From Chitinophagales bacterium (GTDB lineage: Bacteria; Bacteroidota; Bacteroidia; Chitinophagales; UBA10324), in the NCBI GenBank assembly GCA_019694975.1, contig JAIBAY010000002.1, forward strand, positions 447,252 through 511,251: 64,000 nucleotides of DNA, read 5' to 3'. The notes below the pieces were generated by a model. It had not been told where the DNA came from and made no database searches. It was given only the letters and a program-made list of their open reading frames with translations. Every line of letters begins with the position of its first letter. Positions within the stretch are counted from its first letter, which is position 1. The position numbers and the translations under genes are program-made. Positions 1 through 8,169 of this stretch are shown here, in pieces.

Positions 1-360
1 ACCGCTGCCGGCCACAATAATTTTTCCGGACGACTGTAGTGCCATATCACAGAAAAAACCACCGGTGATCGTAGCAATGCCTCCCGTTCCAAAATTGTTG
101 TCGTACCCTCCATTCGGTTTAAGCCTGACTATGCCGATATTGGAATAACCGATTGAATTGAAGCTGTTACCTCCCGTCAGGATTTTACCGTTTGGCTGAA
201 TCAGCACAGAGCGGGCAACATCATCCCTGGAAGGCGCAAGCTTTGTGGTTTTATAACCTGTTCCTGCAAACGACAAATCCAACTCGGGTTGCGCAAATGC
301 CGGAACAATGATCAACAGCAGTAATACCACCGTTGAAAGAATCTTTGTAAAGCTTTTCAT
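1..360 (-). CDS. Secreted delta-60 repeat beta-propeller protein (partial)
   Basis: The first 120 codons read leftward from an ATG at 358-360; the rest lies outside the window. The N-terminus is a signal peptide (MKSFTKILSTVVLLLLII then PAFAQ), so the product is exported. The mature part shows delta-60 repeat signatures: DLSFAGTGYKTT, VLIQPNGKILTGG and VRLKPNGGYDNNFGTGG, the pattern D-x-x-F-G-x-G followed by QPDGKI-like strands. In the family these repeats fold as beta-propellers in large surface or secreted proteins, often with a T9SS sorting domain at the end; that end cannot be seen here. Enzymatic function is unknown. No TAnnTTTG box was found in front of it; a small hairpin lies at 410..427. 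Confidence 0.85.
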   Translation of the reverse strand, partial: MKSFTKILSTVVLLLLIIVPAFAQPELDLSFAGTGYKTTKLAPSRDDVARSVLIQPNGKILTGGNSFNSIGYSNIGIVRLKPNGGYDNNFGTGGIATITGGFFCDMALQSSGKIIVAGSG

Positions 361-806
361 TTGATAGGTTTTAGAAGAACATGAAAGGTCTCAGGTAGGC
401 AACAGAGATCCGGTTTCGCGATACCGGCATTTCACAGATTGACGAACCTTCGACGATTGCTTTCTGCGGTGGAGATAACGGACACTGTCTTACTGTTAGT
501 TATTGAACATTATCCTGCAGACAGCGGGAACAAAATTACGGCATGGCTCAGCGGTCACATGCCAAATGCACCTGAGCGTATGATTATTCATGCTGAGCAG
601 GTAAAAAGCGATACTGTAGATTCATTTGATGATGCATGTTGTAAATAAGTCCATTTGCCTGGCTCCAAATAAGAATTCTCAATGTTTCATGTTAGTGCAA
701 CCAGTGAGGCACACCGAACGAACAGAATAAACAGGTAAGCCAATTGCAAAATATAGCTCAGGAATAATTATCATTGTGGCGTCATTCGTAAACAAAAACA
801 ATCCTT
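361..806. other. Intergenic region without a supported gene
   Basis: This stretch separates the divergent propeller gene (minus) and beta-barrel gene (plus). A TTG-started open frame at 439..648 (+) could encode 69 residues, but it has no recognisable domain, no signal peptide and no promoter-like box, and I do not call it. A short hairpin, CCGGT-N8-ACCGG, lies at 410..427. Otherwise nothing is visible. Confidence 0.6.
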
Positions 807-1451
807 ATGAAAAAAATTGTTTCTACCCTGCTGTTACTGATACTTCTTGGCGGATTCGCCAATTCACAGAATATCAGGCTGAATCTTTACAGCGCCTATG
901 TTTTTGAAGACCGGTTTGATTCATATTATGATCAATATAATTATTACGACGGGCAGATACAGGGTGGTTACCAATGGGGCGGTGGTTTGGAATTTATGGC
1001 AAAACCAGCTTACGGCGTAGAACTGCTTTACTACCGTGAAGACACCCACGCACCTACCGAATACTACAATGGCAAAATTGTTTATAGTGATCTTGATTTA
1101 GGCCTTAACTATATTATGCTGGGCGGCGTTCGATATATACAGAAACCGGGCGGTATGGTAGAAGGATTTGGCGGGCTGATGGCAGGAATGCTTGTTGCCA
1201 GCATCACCAATCCGGATACAAACGGAAACACTACACCCACAAAATTTGCATGGGGCATTCGCGGCGGTGCCAATATATGGGCATCAGAGAAAGTAGCCAT
1301 TAAATTGCAGATTCAACTGTTGTCGGCGGTGCAATCCATGGGCGGAGGTCTGTATTTTGGTACGGGTGGTGTGGGTGCAGGCGTAAGCAGTTACTCTTCC
1401 ATCTACCAGTTTGGATTAGGTGGCGGACTTACTTTCGCACTCGGTAAATAA
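807..1451 (+). CDS. Outer-membrane beta-barrel protein, hypothetical
   Basis: 214 residues starting MKKIVSTLLLLILLGG with a signal peptide probably cleaved after FANS-Q. The mature chain is rich in Gly, Tyr and alternating polar/aromatic residues (YYDQYNYYDGQIQGGYQWGGG; AWGIRGGANIWASEKVAIKL), with a C-terminal strand ending in a hydrophobic pattern, as in the small porin-like outer-membrane barrels common in Bacteroidota. The family is usually described only as outer membrane beta-barrel protein; substrate or role is unknown. It stands alone, converging with the gene at 1489..2622. The ATG at 807 is directly in front of the signal peptide. Confidence 0.75.
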   Translation: MKKIVSTLLLLILLGGFANSQNIRLNLYSAYVFEDRFDSYYDQYNYYDGQIQGGYQWGGGLEFMAKPAYGVELLYYREDTHAPTEYYNGKIVYSDLDLGLNYIMLGGVRYIQKPGGMVEGFGGLMAGMLVASITNPDTNGNTTPTKFAWGIRGGANIWASEKVAIKLQIQLLSAVQSMGGGLYFGTGGVGAGVSSYSSIYQFGLGGGLTFALGK

Positions 1452-1488
1452 GCAATATCGAAACAGTCGTTTTGAGTGGTACGCCTGT

Positions 1489-2622
1489 TTACTGGCTGAT
1501 GGCCCAGGCAATGGGTCCGTCCGGGTTAATCAATGACTTTACCTGTTCCCATTGGAGATAAATATTGATCGGGCCGTCAGCGTATGGGGCGATTTCATAC
1601 GGACTATAAGTAAATCCGATGCCACCGTGATCAATGTAAAATGCTTCATTCAGATCCAGCTTGTTTATCAGCAATCCGTTATCTTTTAACGATGCAGATT
1701 CATCTATGTTCCGGTTTATCCTCAGTTGCTTTTCTGCGATAGCAGCCAGTTCCCTTTTTGACGATTTGAGGAAGAGATCATCCAATGTGAGTGTCTCTCC
1801 GGTTTTAAGATCCAAAACCATGTAACTGTAAACAGTATTTCCATGAGCACCACCGGTGTATGTATAACCGGTTACCCTGACCGACATCAGGTAATGCTCG
1901 TTATAGACAACATCATAGGCCTGCTGGTATTCCCAATTATAGATGTAAGGTGATTCATCCATGAATTGCCTGTTCTCAGCCGCAACAGAATCCGGAAATG
2001 CTTCCTCGTATGATTCACTGAAAGAATCAAATTCATCCTCCATTGATTCCTCTGCAAGATCCCTCACCTCCGCAGGAGTCTCATCGCCTTCCAGTTCAAA
2101 GCTCAGCAACGACTCATTGATGGCCCTTGCAACAGGATTCACTGATGACTCGGGCAGGTAGCAATAGGTATATGTTCCTTTACAACCCAGCGTCTGACCT
2201 TTGCTATTAGAGCGCCAGATATACTTGAAGGTCTTCGTCAGTGACTTTACGTTTACACTCCCTTCGGGCAGAAAGGATGCAAGCGTAAAAGGTAAAGTCT
2301 TCGACCTTGCAGCATCCGTCCAGGTTCCATCGATTTGAGTAAAATCTGCTGCAACAGTTCCATTAAACAAACCGGTGACTGCATTAGCTTCCGACTCCTT
2401 CAGCACCAGAACACCCCGTTTCAATGAACCGTTGAGCAGCAATTCCTTTCCTGCACTGCTGTAATAATAATGTCCTGTTACAACAGTATCGGCAAAATGC
2501 AAATCAACTACAACGCCAGCTTTCTTACCTATGATTCCTTCATAGCGCCTATAGGTACCGTTTATTTCCTGTGCCTGAATTACAGACGAATACAGCAGAA
2601 AAATGATAAGCAGTTTTTTCAT
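1489..2622 (-). CDS. Exported DUF4163/DUF3298 (RsiV-like) domain protein
   Basis: 377 residues from the ATG at 2620-2622, chosen because it begins a clean signal peptide (MKKLLIIFLLYSSVIQAQ) and lies 19 bases after a TAnnTTTG box; a longer frame to 2718 would bury the signal. The N-terminal ~100 mature residues form beta-strand-rich repeats of unknown type (GTYRRYEGIIGKKAGVVVDL). The C-terminal ~200 residues match the DUF4163 plus DUF3298 pair, including YTYTGGAHGNTVYS at about residues 253-266 and the DLKTGETLTLDDLF strand. DUF3298 is the extracellular sensing part of anti-sigma factor RsiV, which binds lysozyme. Here there is no anti-sigma domain or membrane segment after the signal, so a periplasmic or surface binding role is only an inference. 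Confidence 0.8.
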   Translation of the reverse strand: MKKLLIIFLLYSSVIQAQEINGTYRRYEGIIGKKAGVVVDLHFADTVVTGHYYYSSAGKELLLNGSLKRGVLVLKESEANAVTGLFNGTVAADFTQIDGTWTDAARSKTLPFTLASFLPEGSVNVKSLTKTFKYIWRSNSKGQTLGCKGTYTYCYLPESSVNPVARAINESLLSFELEGDETPAEVRDLAEESMEDEFDSFSESYEEAFPDSVAAENRQFMDESPYIYNWEYQQAYDVVYNEHYLMSVRVTGYTYTGGAHGNTVYSYMVLDLKTGETLTLDDLFLKSSKRELAAIAEKQLRINRNIDESASLKDNGLLINKLDLNEAFYIDHGGIGFTYSPYEIAPYADGPINIYLQWEQVKSLINPDGPIAWAISQ

Positions 2623-2641
2623 TGGCAAATTGTTTCCGGAC

Positions 2642-2649
2642 CAAAAATA
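2642..2649 (-). promoter_or_regulatory. -7 box of Bacteroidota promoter, TATTTTTG
   Basis: On the minus strand the sequence TATTTTTG matches TAnnTTTG, the -7 element of the Bacteroidota primary sigma factor. It lies 19 bases upstream of the ATG of the DUF3298 gene and supports that start. A matching -33 TTTG at 19-21 bases is not evident. Confidence 0.4.
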
Positions 2650-2777
2650 ATACACTGCAACGCAATTGAATTGATTCCGCAGCAACAAGATTTTTATGGC
2701 AATACGTTGCTGATTCACAATTTAACTTCTAAATTCAACTCCCCGTTTTTTCAGTACTTCAACCTTAAAAAATAAAA

Positions 2778-3341
2778 ATGCCGAAATCACCAGCGGAAAT
2801 GCATGCAGCGATCATCCGTAACCTGCAGCGGAACACGGGCAAAACACTGGAGCAATGGATGGAACTGGTGAAGAAATCCGGCATCAAAGACAGGAAAGAA
2901 AAAACGAAATGGCTGAAAACAAAACACCTCTTGGGAACCGGGCAAGCCAGTACAATCACGAAAATGATGTATGAAGGCCTTGCGGATTATGATGGAGAAT
3001 ACCTGATGCAATTGCATTTCAGCGGCGATAAAGATTACCAGAAACCGATTTATGATAAGATCACCGCTGCTCTCAAAAAATGGGGCGATCACAAAATAGC
3101 GATCAACAAAACCTACCTCTCACTTACTCACCGGTTACAATTCGCCATCATTAAAACTACCAAAGACGGATTAGTGATTGGCGTGCCGGCAGCTGCCGTG
3201 AAAGCAACCAAAAACAAAGAGTTCAGTATTACCAAAAACCTGGGCAGCGAAAGAATTACACACAAGCTGCTGCTCAATGATACAAGCGATCTCTCCGATA
3301 GTGTGATGCAGGTCTTAAAAGCAGCCTATGATAAATGCTGA
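2778..3341 (+). CDS. DUF4287 / DUF5655 domain protein
   Basis: 187 residues, soluble, no signal peptide. Residues ~5-65 are a DUF4287 domain (HAAIIRNLQRNTGKTLEQW, KTKWLKTKHLLGTGQAS), a helical module. Residues ~75-185 match DUF5655 (YDKITAALKKWGDHKIAINK, FAIIKTTKDGLVIGVPA, LLNDTSDLSDSVMQVLKAAYD). The same two-domain arrangement is widespread in bacteria and has no established biochemical function; a nucleic-acid or small-protein binding role has not been shown. The gene is divergent from the DUF3298 gene with a start-to-start gap of about 155 bases, and is followed in the same direction by a DinB-like gene. Confidence 0.8.
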   Translation: MPKSPAEMHAAIIRNLQRNTGKTLEQWMELVKKSGIKDRKEKTKWLKTKHLLGTGQASTITKMMYEGLADYDGEYLMQLHFSGDKDYQKPIYDKITAALKKWGDHKIAINKTYLSLTHRLQFAIIKTTKDGLVIGVPAAAVKATKNKEFSITKNLGSERITHKLLLNDTSDLSDSVMQVLKAAYDKC

Positions 3342-3455
3342 ACAAACTTGACGGCAGCCAACGGATTGATCCGATGAATTACAGAATAATAATCACGCTT
3401 TGATAAACGGGCACAATTAATATTAAACAATGTACCATTAAACCCTTCTTAATAT

Positions 3456-3998
3456 ATGCGCAATAAACGACCGGAAAAAAGCGATTACCCGGAATACTAT
3501 GAAAGATATATTGCCAAAGCCGGCAATAATCCACTGACTGATCTGAAAAATAACCATAAGAAGTTGCGCCGCAAGTTGCTGCGCCTTGGCCGTAAGGATT
3601 TGCAATACCGTTACGCAGAAGGCAAATGGACCATCAAGGAGATTCTGCTGCACATCATGGATGCAGAAAGAGTATTCTGCTACCGGGCCTTGCGTTTTTC
3701 CAGAAACGATGCTACCGAACTGCCCGGATTCGATGAAAATGCCTGGACTCCCAACAGCAATGCTAACGGGCGCAAACTCAGGTCGATCTTGCGGGAATAT
3801 GATGCAATGCGGAAACATACGATTGAACTCTTCTCCAACATGAATAAAGAGATGCTGAATCGGTCAGGCATAGCTAACGGAAAGCAAATCTCCGTAAGGG
3901 CACTCCTGTTCATCCTCGCAGGACATGAAATTCATCACATGCGGATTATCGTGGAACGTTATATTGAGAAATCTTACGTGGCTCCGCCGGCTGTATAA
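3456..3998 (+). CDS. DinB-family (YfiT-like) putative metal-dependent hydrolase/transferase
   Basis: 180 residues with the DinB/YfiT four-helix-bundle pattern. The first metal-binding histidine is in IKEILLHIMDAE (about residues 62-73) and the second cluster is in LAGHEIHHMRIIVERY near the C-terminus; the spacing matches the three-His metal site of the family. In Bacillota and Actinobacteria related proteins act as thiol-S-transferases, some of them using bacillithiol. This genome carries bshB1 at 42078, so a bacillithiol-dependent role is possible but inferred. No signal peptide; cytoplasmic. It follows the DUF4287 gene by 114 bases on the same strand. Confidence 0.75.
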   Translation: MRNKRPEKSDYPEYYERYIAKAGNNPLTDLKNNHKKLRRKLLRLGRKDLQYRYAEGKWTIKEILLHIMDAERVFCYRALRFSRNDATELPGFDENAWTPNSNANGRKLRSILREYDAMRKHTIELFSNMNKEMLNRSGIANGKQISVRALLFILAGHEIHHMRIIVERYIEKSYVAPPAV

Positions 3999-4113
3999 GC
4001 TATTCACACAATTTTCAGGATCAGTGATTTTTGCAACAGCGCCTTTTGTTTTTCACGAGTAATGAAATCCTACCCTATTTCAAAAAAGCAAAAGATATTT
4101 ACTTCCTCACAGA

Positions 4114-5862
4114 ATGCATTACCTGTGTCATTTTCTTTTGCTGCCCGCATTTTACAAGCCGTTCCGTATGCTTCCTGACTGGCTTCTCTCATTAATCAAA
4201 CCTGCTGATCAGCCCGGCATTGCCGCATCCATTTTACTGATGGCATTGGTTATCGCATCCGGCATTGCACTCGGCAAACTGAGAATCAAGAAAGTTTCAC
4301 TCGGCATTGCAGGTGTTTTATTTTCAGGTATTGTCATGGGTCACCTCGGTTACAGGATGGATGCGACAACAATGGATTTCCTGCGTGATGCCGGTTTGAT
4401 TCTGTTTGTGTATGCCGTAGGCATGCAGGTAGGGCCCTCCTTCTTTTCATCTTTCAGAAAAGACGGCATGCTGTTTAATGCAATGGCCATCGGTACAATT
4501 GCAGGTGGTGCCATCATTACAATTCTACTTTACAAAATCACCACAGCAGGCATGGATAACCTTGTTGGCATTATGTCCGGTGCGGTTACCAATACACCGG
4601 GCCTGGGCGCAGCCAAAGCCGCCTTGTCTGATGTTGCTGCCAAAAACAAAGGGATGATCTTCAATGACCCCGCCAATGCATATGCAGTTACTTATCCATT
4701 TGGCGTGTTGGGTGTAATTCTGGTGATGCTGGCCGGTAAAACCATTTTTCGTATTGATGTAACATCGGAAACTAAAGAATTCGAAAATGGCATCCGCCAA
4801 AAATATCCTTCACCGGCTGTAGTAAAATGCAGGGTTACCAACCCGGAATATATCGGTCATACCATTGGTAATTTTTTGGAAAAAGCCGGAATGAACATCA
4901 TCGTTACCAGACAGAAACACAGTGGTTCAACGATTGTGGAAACTGCTGCGGAAAGCAATCTCCTTTTGGAACGCGATGTACTGATGCTCGTTGGAATGCC
5001 GGATGACGTTAACAAAGCAGCCGGCTTGCTGGGATATGTCTCTTCCGACCGTTTTATAGAGTCGCAGGAAAAGACTGCTACCATAAGCTTGTTTGTCACG
5101 AGCAACAGCGCTGTACAGAAATCCATTGAACAACTCAACTTTGAAGATCAGTTTGGTGCGCGCATCACCCGCGTTTACCGCGCCGGTCTCGAGCTGCTGG
5201 CATCACCAAGCCTTGTATTGCATTATGGCGACAAGATCAGGGTGGTGGCAGATCAGCATTCGATGGAAAAAATTGCAAGGCTCGTAGGCAATTCCGAAAA
5301 ACGATTACAGGAACCACAACTCCTTTCCATCTTTCTGGGCATCATACTCGGTGTTACCATTGGTTCTATTCCAATTTTATTGCCCGGACTTGTTGCTCCT
5401 GTCAAACTTGGTATGGCAGCAGGACCGCTTCTCGTAGCGCTCGTAATCAGCCGCTTCGGCGGCATTGCTACCATACATTCCTACCTGAATCAAAGCGCGA
5501 TGCTCTTTATGAAAGATTTCGGCATCTGCCTTTTCTTTGCTGCCGTCGGTCTGCATGCAGGCGAATCATTTTACCAGACATTTATCACTTACAATGGATG
5601 GATGTGGGTATTGTATGGCGGATGCATTACCGTGATTCCCCTGTCGCTGATGGTCATTGTTGCCAGGCTGTTTTTCAGGATGAACTACCTGCCCTTGCTG
5701 GGACTGATTGCCGGCACCTATACTGATCCTGCAGCATTGGCATTCAGTACTTCCTACTTCAAATCTGATTTGCCCACACAAGCTTATGCTACTGTCTATC
5801 CTTTGGCGACCATCATGCGTATCCTTATCGCGCAATTGCTGATCTTGTACTTTGCCGTATGA
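4114..5862 (+). CDS. AspT/YidE-family transporter with two TrkA-C domains
   Basis: 582 residues; the ATG at 4168 (MLPDWLLSLIK) is an equally reasonable start. The architecture is the duplicated Asp-Al exchanger fold: about five to six membrane segments (residues ~38-200, with FVYAVGMQVGPSFF and AVTNTPGLGAAKAAL), a cytoplasmic middle part with two TrkA-C/RCK-C modules (~230-395, e.g. NPEYIGHTIGNFLEKAG), then a second membrane half (~400-582, with AAVGLHAGESF and GTYTDPAALAF) that echoes the first. The family includes the aspartate:alanine exchanger AspT and uncharacterised YidE/YbjL proteins. The substrate cannot be read from sequence; inner membrane location is secure. Confidence 0.85.
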   Translation: MHYLCHFLLLPAFYKPFRMLPDWLLSLIKPADQPGIAASILLMALVIASGIALGKLRIKKVSLGIAGVLFSGIVMGHLGYRMDATTMDFLRDAGLILFVYAVGMQVGPSFFSSFRKDGMLFNAMAIGTIAGGAIITILLYKITTAGMDNLVGIMSGAVTNTPGLGAAKAALSDVAAKNKGMIFNDPANAYAVTYPFGVLGVILVMLAGKTIFRIDVTSETKEFENGIRQKYPSPAVVKCRVTNPEYIGHTIGNFLEKAGMNIIVTRQKHSGSTIVETAAESNLLLERDVLMLVGMPDDVNKAAGLLGYVSSDRFIESQEKTATISLFVTSNSAVQKSIEQLNFEDQFGARITRVYRAGLELLASPSLVLHYGDKIRVVADQHSMEKIARLVGNSEKRLQEPQLLSIFLGIILGVTIGSIPILLPGLVAPVKLGMAAGPLLVALVISRFGGIATIHSYLNQSAMLFMKDFGICLFFAAVGLHAGESFYQTFITYNGWMWVLYGGCITVIPLSLMVIVARLFFRMNYLPLLGLIAGTYTDPAALAFSTSYFKSDLPTQAYATVYPLATIMRILIAQLLILYFAV

Positions 5863-5874
5863 GCACGTTTAAAT

Positions 5875-6051
5875 TCACGGATCATAAGCAATATGATATT
5901 TGACCAGGTGGTCGTTGAATACAATTTTCTGAGGTCGATCCGGCATGTTGTAATGCAAAACATTTGAGTCAAAGGCGTCCTTATTAACGTCTGATTTTTT
6001 GCTGATTGAATTCCTTTTTAGATCAGCAGCTTCCAACCGATTAAAAGGCAT
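5875..6051 (-). CDS. Possible small protein (58 residues) or gene remnant
   Basis: An ATG at 6049-6051 opens a 58-codon frame on the minus strand ending TGA at 5875. The product starts MPFNRLEAADLK and ends in a hydrophobic/aromatic pattern, VLHYNMPDRPQKIVF then HLVKYHIAYDP. The composition (acidic, Tyr and His rich, no long hydrophobic run) looks more protein-like than other frames in this gap, but no family is recognised. It converges with the AspT-like gene. It could be a real small protein, or the C-terminal remnant of a gene lost upstream; an in-frame TGA lies two codons before the ATG. Confidence 0.3.
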   Translation of the reverse strand: MPFNRLEAADLKRNSISKKSDVNKDAFDSNVLHYNMPDRPQKIVFNDHLVKYHIAYDP

Positions 6052-6322
6052 TCTTCACAAATAGGCAGTTGACACTTTTAAGTTGATAATGGTTCTCCAC
6101 CTCGCTGAAGCAGGCTGATTCTTCTCAAAGCCCTCATACAGCAACAATAGAGTATAGATTTCATAAACAAGACAACATCAGCATTCTAATGCTACTATAA
6201 GGTCATATTGCTGTAGCTCCATCCTGAACCTTCATTCCACAATTTTTTATGGAAGATGTACCCCTGATAAGCAGAACTGCCGTCAGGATTTATCTAATCA
6301 CTTTGTTAGAATTGGAAGTAAA
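6052..6322. other. Intergenic region, nothing recognised
   Basis: AT-rich sequence between the possible small frame at 5875..6051 and the DUF3179 gene. No open frame, terminator with a T tract, or promoter box of the TAnnTTTG type could be supported. Confidence 0.5.
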
Positions 6323-6338
6323 GACATCTTAAGATGTC
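6323..6338. repeat. Perfect 16-base palindrome next to a stop codon
   Basis: GACATCTTAAGATGTC is a perfect palindrome without loop. It abuts the TAG stop of the DUF3179 gene (6339-6341). It lacks a T tract on the minus strand, so it is not a classical intrinsic terminator; it may be a protein-binding site or a weak terminator. Confidence 0.5.
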
Positions 6339-7349
6339 CTATTTATCTGGCCAGACCAGGCCTTCCTTGCCATAATGTGTAAACCAGCTAAACCAAAAAG
6401 AAAAGTATCCCGGTTGCGGCTGTCCGTTTATCGTGGCATAAGGAATATTTTTTTTCACCAAAACGGAAACAATTCCTTCCGGCGATTTAACGGTTGCATT
6501 TCCTTTTTTCAACAAAGAAAGCCAGTCAAAAGCAATAGAACCACTACCGGTTGAAACAACATACATCATTTGTTTGGCGGGAAAGAGTTTGCTGCTATGG
6601 CTAACGGGAAAATAGAGTTCTTCCGAGGTCATATAATCGCCATAAGGATTCTGCATGTAATTGCGGTCGTATCCTGTCTTAGGGCTGAGGATCTTTGCGG
6701 AAGGATAGTCCTCAACCACTTCTTCAAATGAAACCACTTCAGTGTTCAAAAGCTTCAGCTTCATTCCGGTGTATTTGCCTGCCACTGCTTCTCCCATAGC
6801 CTGCGACCAGAGGCTTTCGCTCTTATCGTCAAACATGAGCAGGTTTGATTCATATAACCTCCCGCTGACACCAAACTGCAGGGTGTCTCCGTCTAACAGC
6901 CGCTCATAAACAATAGCTGATCCGCAAAGCGGGCAAAATGTAATCGCAACCGGTAAGGTATCCAGTACATCATTTACAACCTCATGCCAGTTCAAAATAT
7001 TAAACGGATAAAACCGTGTTTCCGATTTGCTATGCAGCAAAATGCCATAATCCGGTTCTGTCAGAAAACCCCTGGCTGCCTCCACACTTATAAACTCAGG
7101 AAAATCAATGGCCGGAATACCATTTTTAGAAACTCCGCCGTCATGGATGGAATCAAGCGGAACTGAATGTTTGGAAAAGTCCGTCCGGAGGCCGCTGAAG
7201 TCATATTCCTTCAGTAATGCGGAATCTGTTGCTTTAATGGCGGTATCTGTTGTAACCTGCCTGCCATCTTGCTGCGACGGCGAACAAGACAGAATAAAGG
7301 TGATACCAATAAACGGAAGGAATAAAGATGCTGCTATTAACTTCTGCAA
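6339..7349 (-). CDS. DUF3179 domain lipoprotein
   Basis: 336 residues from a TTG at 7347-7349; no in-frame ATG precedes it. The N-terminus is a lipoprotein signal with lipobox around Cys22 (FILSCSPSQQ), so the protein is membrane-anchored in the periplasm or surface. Residues ~90-320 are DUF3179, recognisable by FNILNWHEVVND, ITFCPLCGSAIVYER (a CxxC pair), FGVSGRLYESNLLMFD, ESLWSQAMGEAVAG and TGYDRNYMQNPYGDY. DUF3179 proteins are widespread and of unknown function; the conserved CPLC pair suggests redox or metal binding, which is inference. It is read in the same direction as the TPR gene 75 bases upstream. Confidence 0.85.
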   Translation of the reverse strand: MQKLIAASLFLPFIGITFILSCSPSQQDGRQVTTDTAIKATDSALLKEYDFSGLRTDFSKHSVPLDSIHDGGVSKNGIPAIDFPEFISVEAARGFLTEPDYGILLHSKSETRFYPFNILNWHEVVNDVLDTLPVAITFCPLCGSAIVYERLLDGDTLQFGVSGRLYESNLLMFDDKSESLWSQAMGEAVAGKYTGMKLKLLNTEVVSFEEVVEDYPSAKILSPKTGYDRNYMQNPYGDYMTSEELYFPVSHSSKLFPAKQMMYVVSTGSGSIAFDWLSLLKKGNATVKSPEGIVSVLVKKNIPYATINGQPQPGYFSFWFSWFTHYGKEGLVWPDK

Positions 7350-7424
7350 TGCTGAATGCTTGACACGGATGAAATCATAATACTTTCAAAGCCGTTGGAT
7401 TATTACTATAAATAAGTGATCCGG

Positions 7425-8102
7425 CTATGATTTGGCTCCGCCAGCTCTTGCAATATATTTATCCATATCCCTGCCTTCCGCCGTGTTAGGGTATTTTGCC
7501 TTGATCTCCTCGTAAATTTTCTTTGCCTCCGCAGTTTTCTGCTGACTCTCCAGCAACATACCCGCCTTTTTCAAAAACATCGGTGTCGTGAGTTCATTCT
7601 CAAAATTATAGGCAGCCTTTTTATAGTAATCAACGGCCTCATCCATCTTGCCAAGCTCTGAATAGGCGTCTCCCAATGCACCGAGTGACATACTGCTTAC
7701 CATTTTATCTTTACCGCTATAATCCTTGAGATGTTCAATTGCGTCTTCAAACTTACCTTGTTTCAGATAGATAACACCGGCATAATAATGCGCCAGGTTA
7801 GCTGCCGGCGTCCATTTGTAATCCTCCATGATCTGTGTGAAACCAGGATAATTTCCATCACCGTTTAACGCCCGCTCCAATGAATCCTGGCCAAAGTATT
7901 TTTCAGCCATAAACATCTGATTCGTCGCTTCTGTGCTTTTAGGGTCGAGGTATAATTTGGTGAAGCCGAGATAAGCAGCTACGATGGCAAACAAACCGCC
8001 GGCAACGTAGGTCAGCAGGTTCTTATTTTGATTTACCCAATGTTCAAAATTATTTAACCGGTCTTCCAGTTTCAGATTTTGTTCTTTTATTTCTTCTGCC
8101 AT
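7425..8102 (-). CDS. Membrane-anchored tetratricopeptide-repeat protein (YfgM-like)
   Basis: 225 residues: a short cytoplasmic N-terminus, one membrane helix at about residues 29-48 (LLTYVAGGLFAIVAAYLGFT), then TPR units, e.g. HYYAGVIYLKQGKFEDAIEH, ALGDAYSELGKMDEAVDYY and MLLESQQKTAEAKKIYEEI. The topology and size match the YfgM/ancillary SecYEG translocon TPR family, where the TPR domain faces the periplasm; the assignment to that role is by architecture only. Conserved in this position type in many Bacteroidota genomes as a tetratricopeptide repeat protein. It follows pdhA by 67 bases on the same strand and may be co-transcribed. Confidence 0.8.
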   Translation of the reverse strand: MAEEIKEQNLKLEDRLNNFEHWVNQNKNLLTYVAGGLFAIVAAYLGFTKLYLDPKSTEATNQMFMAEKYFGQDSLERALNGDGNYPGFTQIMEDYKWTPAANLAHYYAGVIYLKQGKFEDAIEHLKDYSGKDKMVSSMSLGALGDAYSELGKMDEAVDYYKKAAYNFENELTTPMFLKKAGMLLESQQKTAEAKKIYEEIKAKYPNTAEGRDMDKYIARAGGAKS

Positions 8103-8169
8103 TGCTGATTGTTATGCTTGATTGATGATTTTTGGTTTGTATGCTCTAAGGCACTGTTCATTGCCTGTC

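Noticed and set aside
439-648. TTG-started frame of 69 codons in the first intergenic region
   Set aside because: No domain, signal peptide or promoter-like box, rare start codon, and located in a region with no other evidence of coding.
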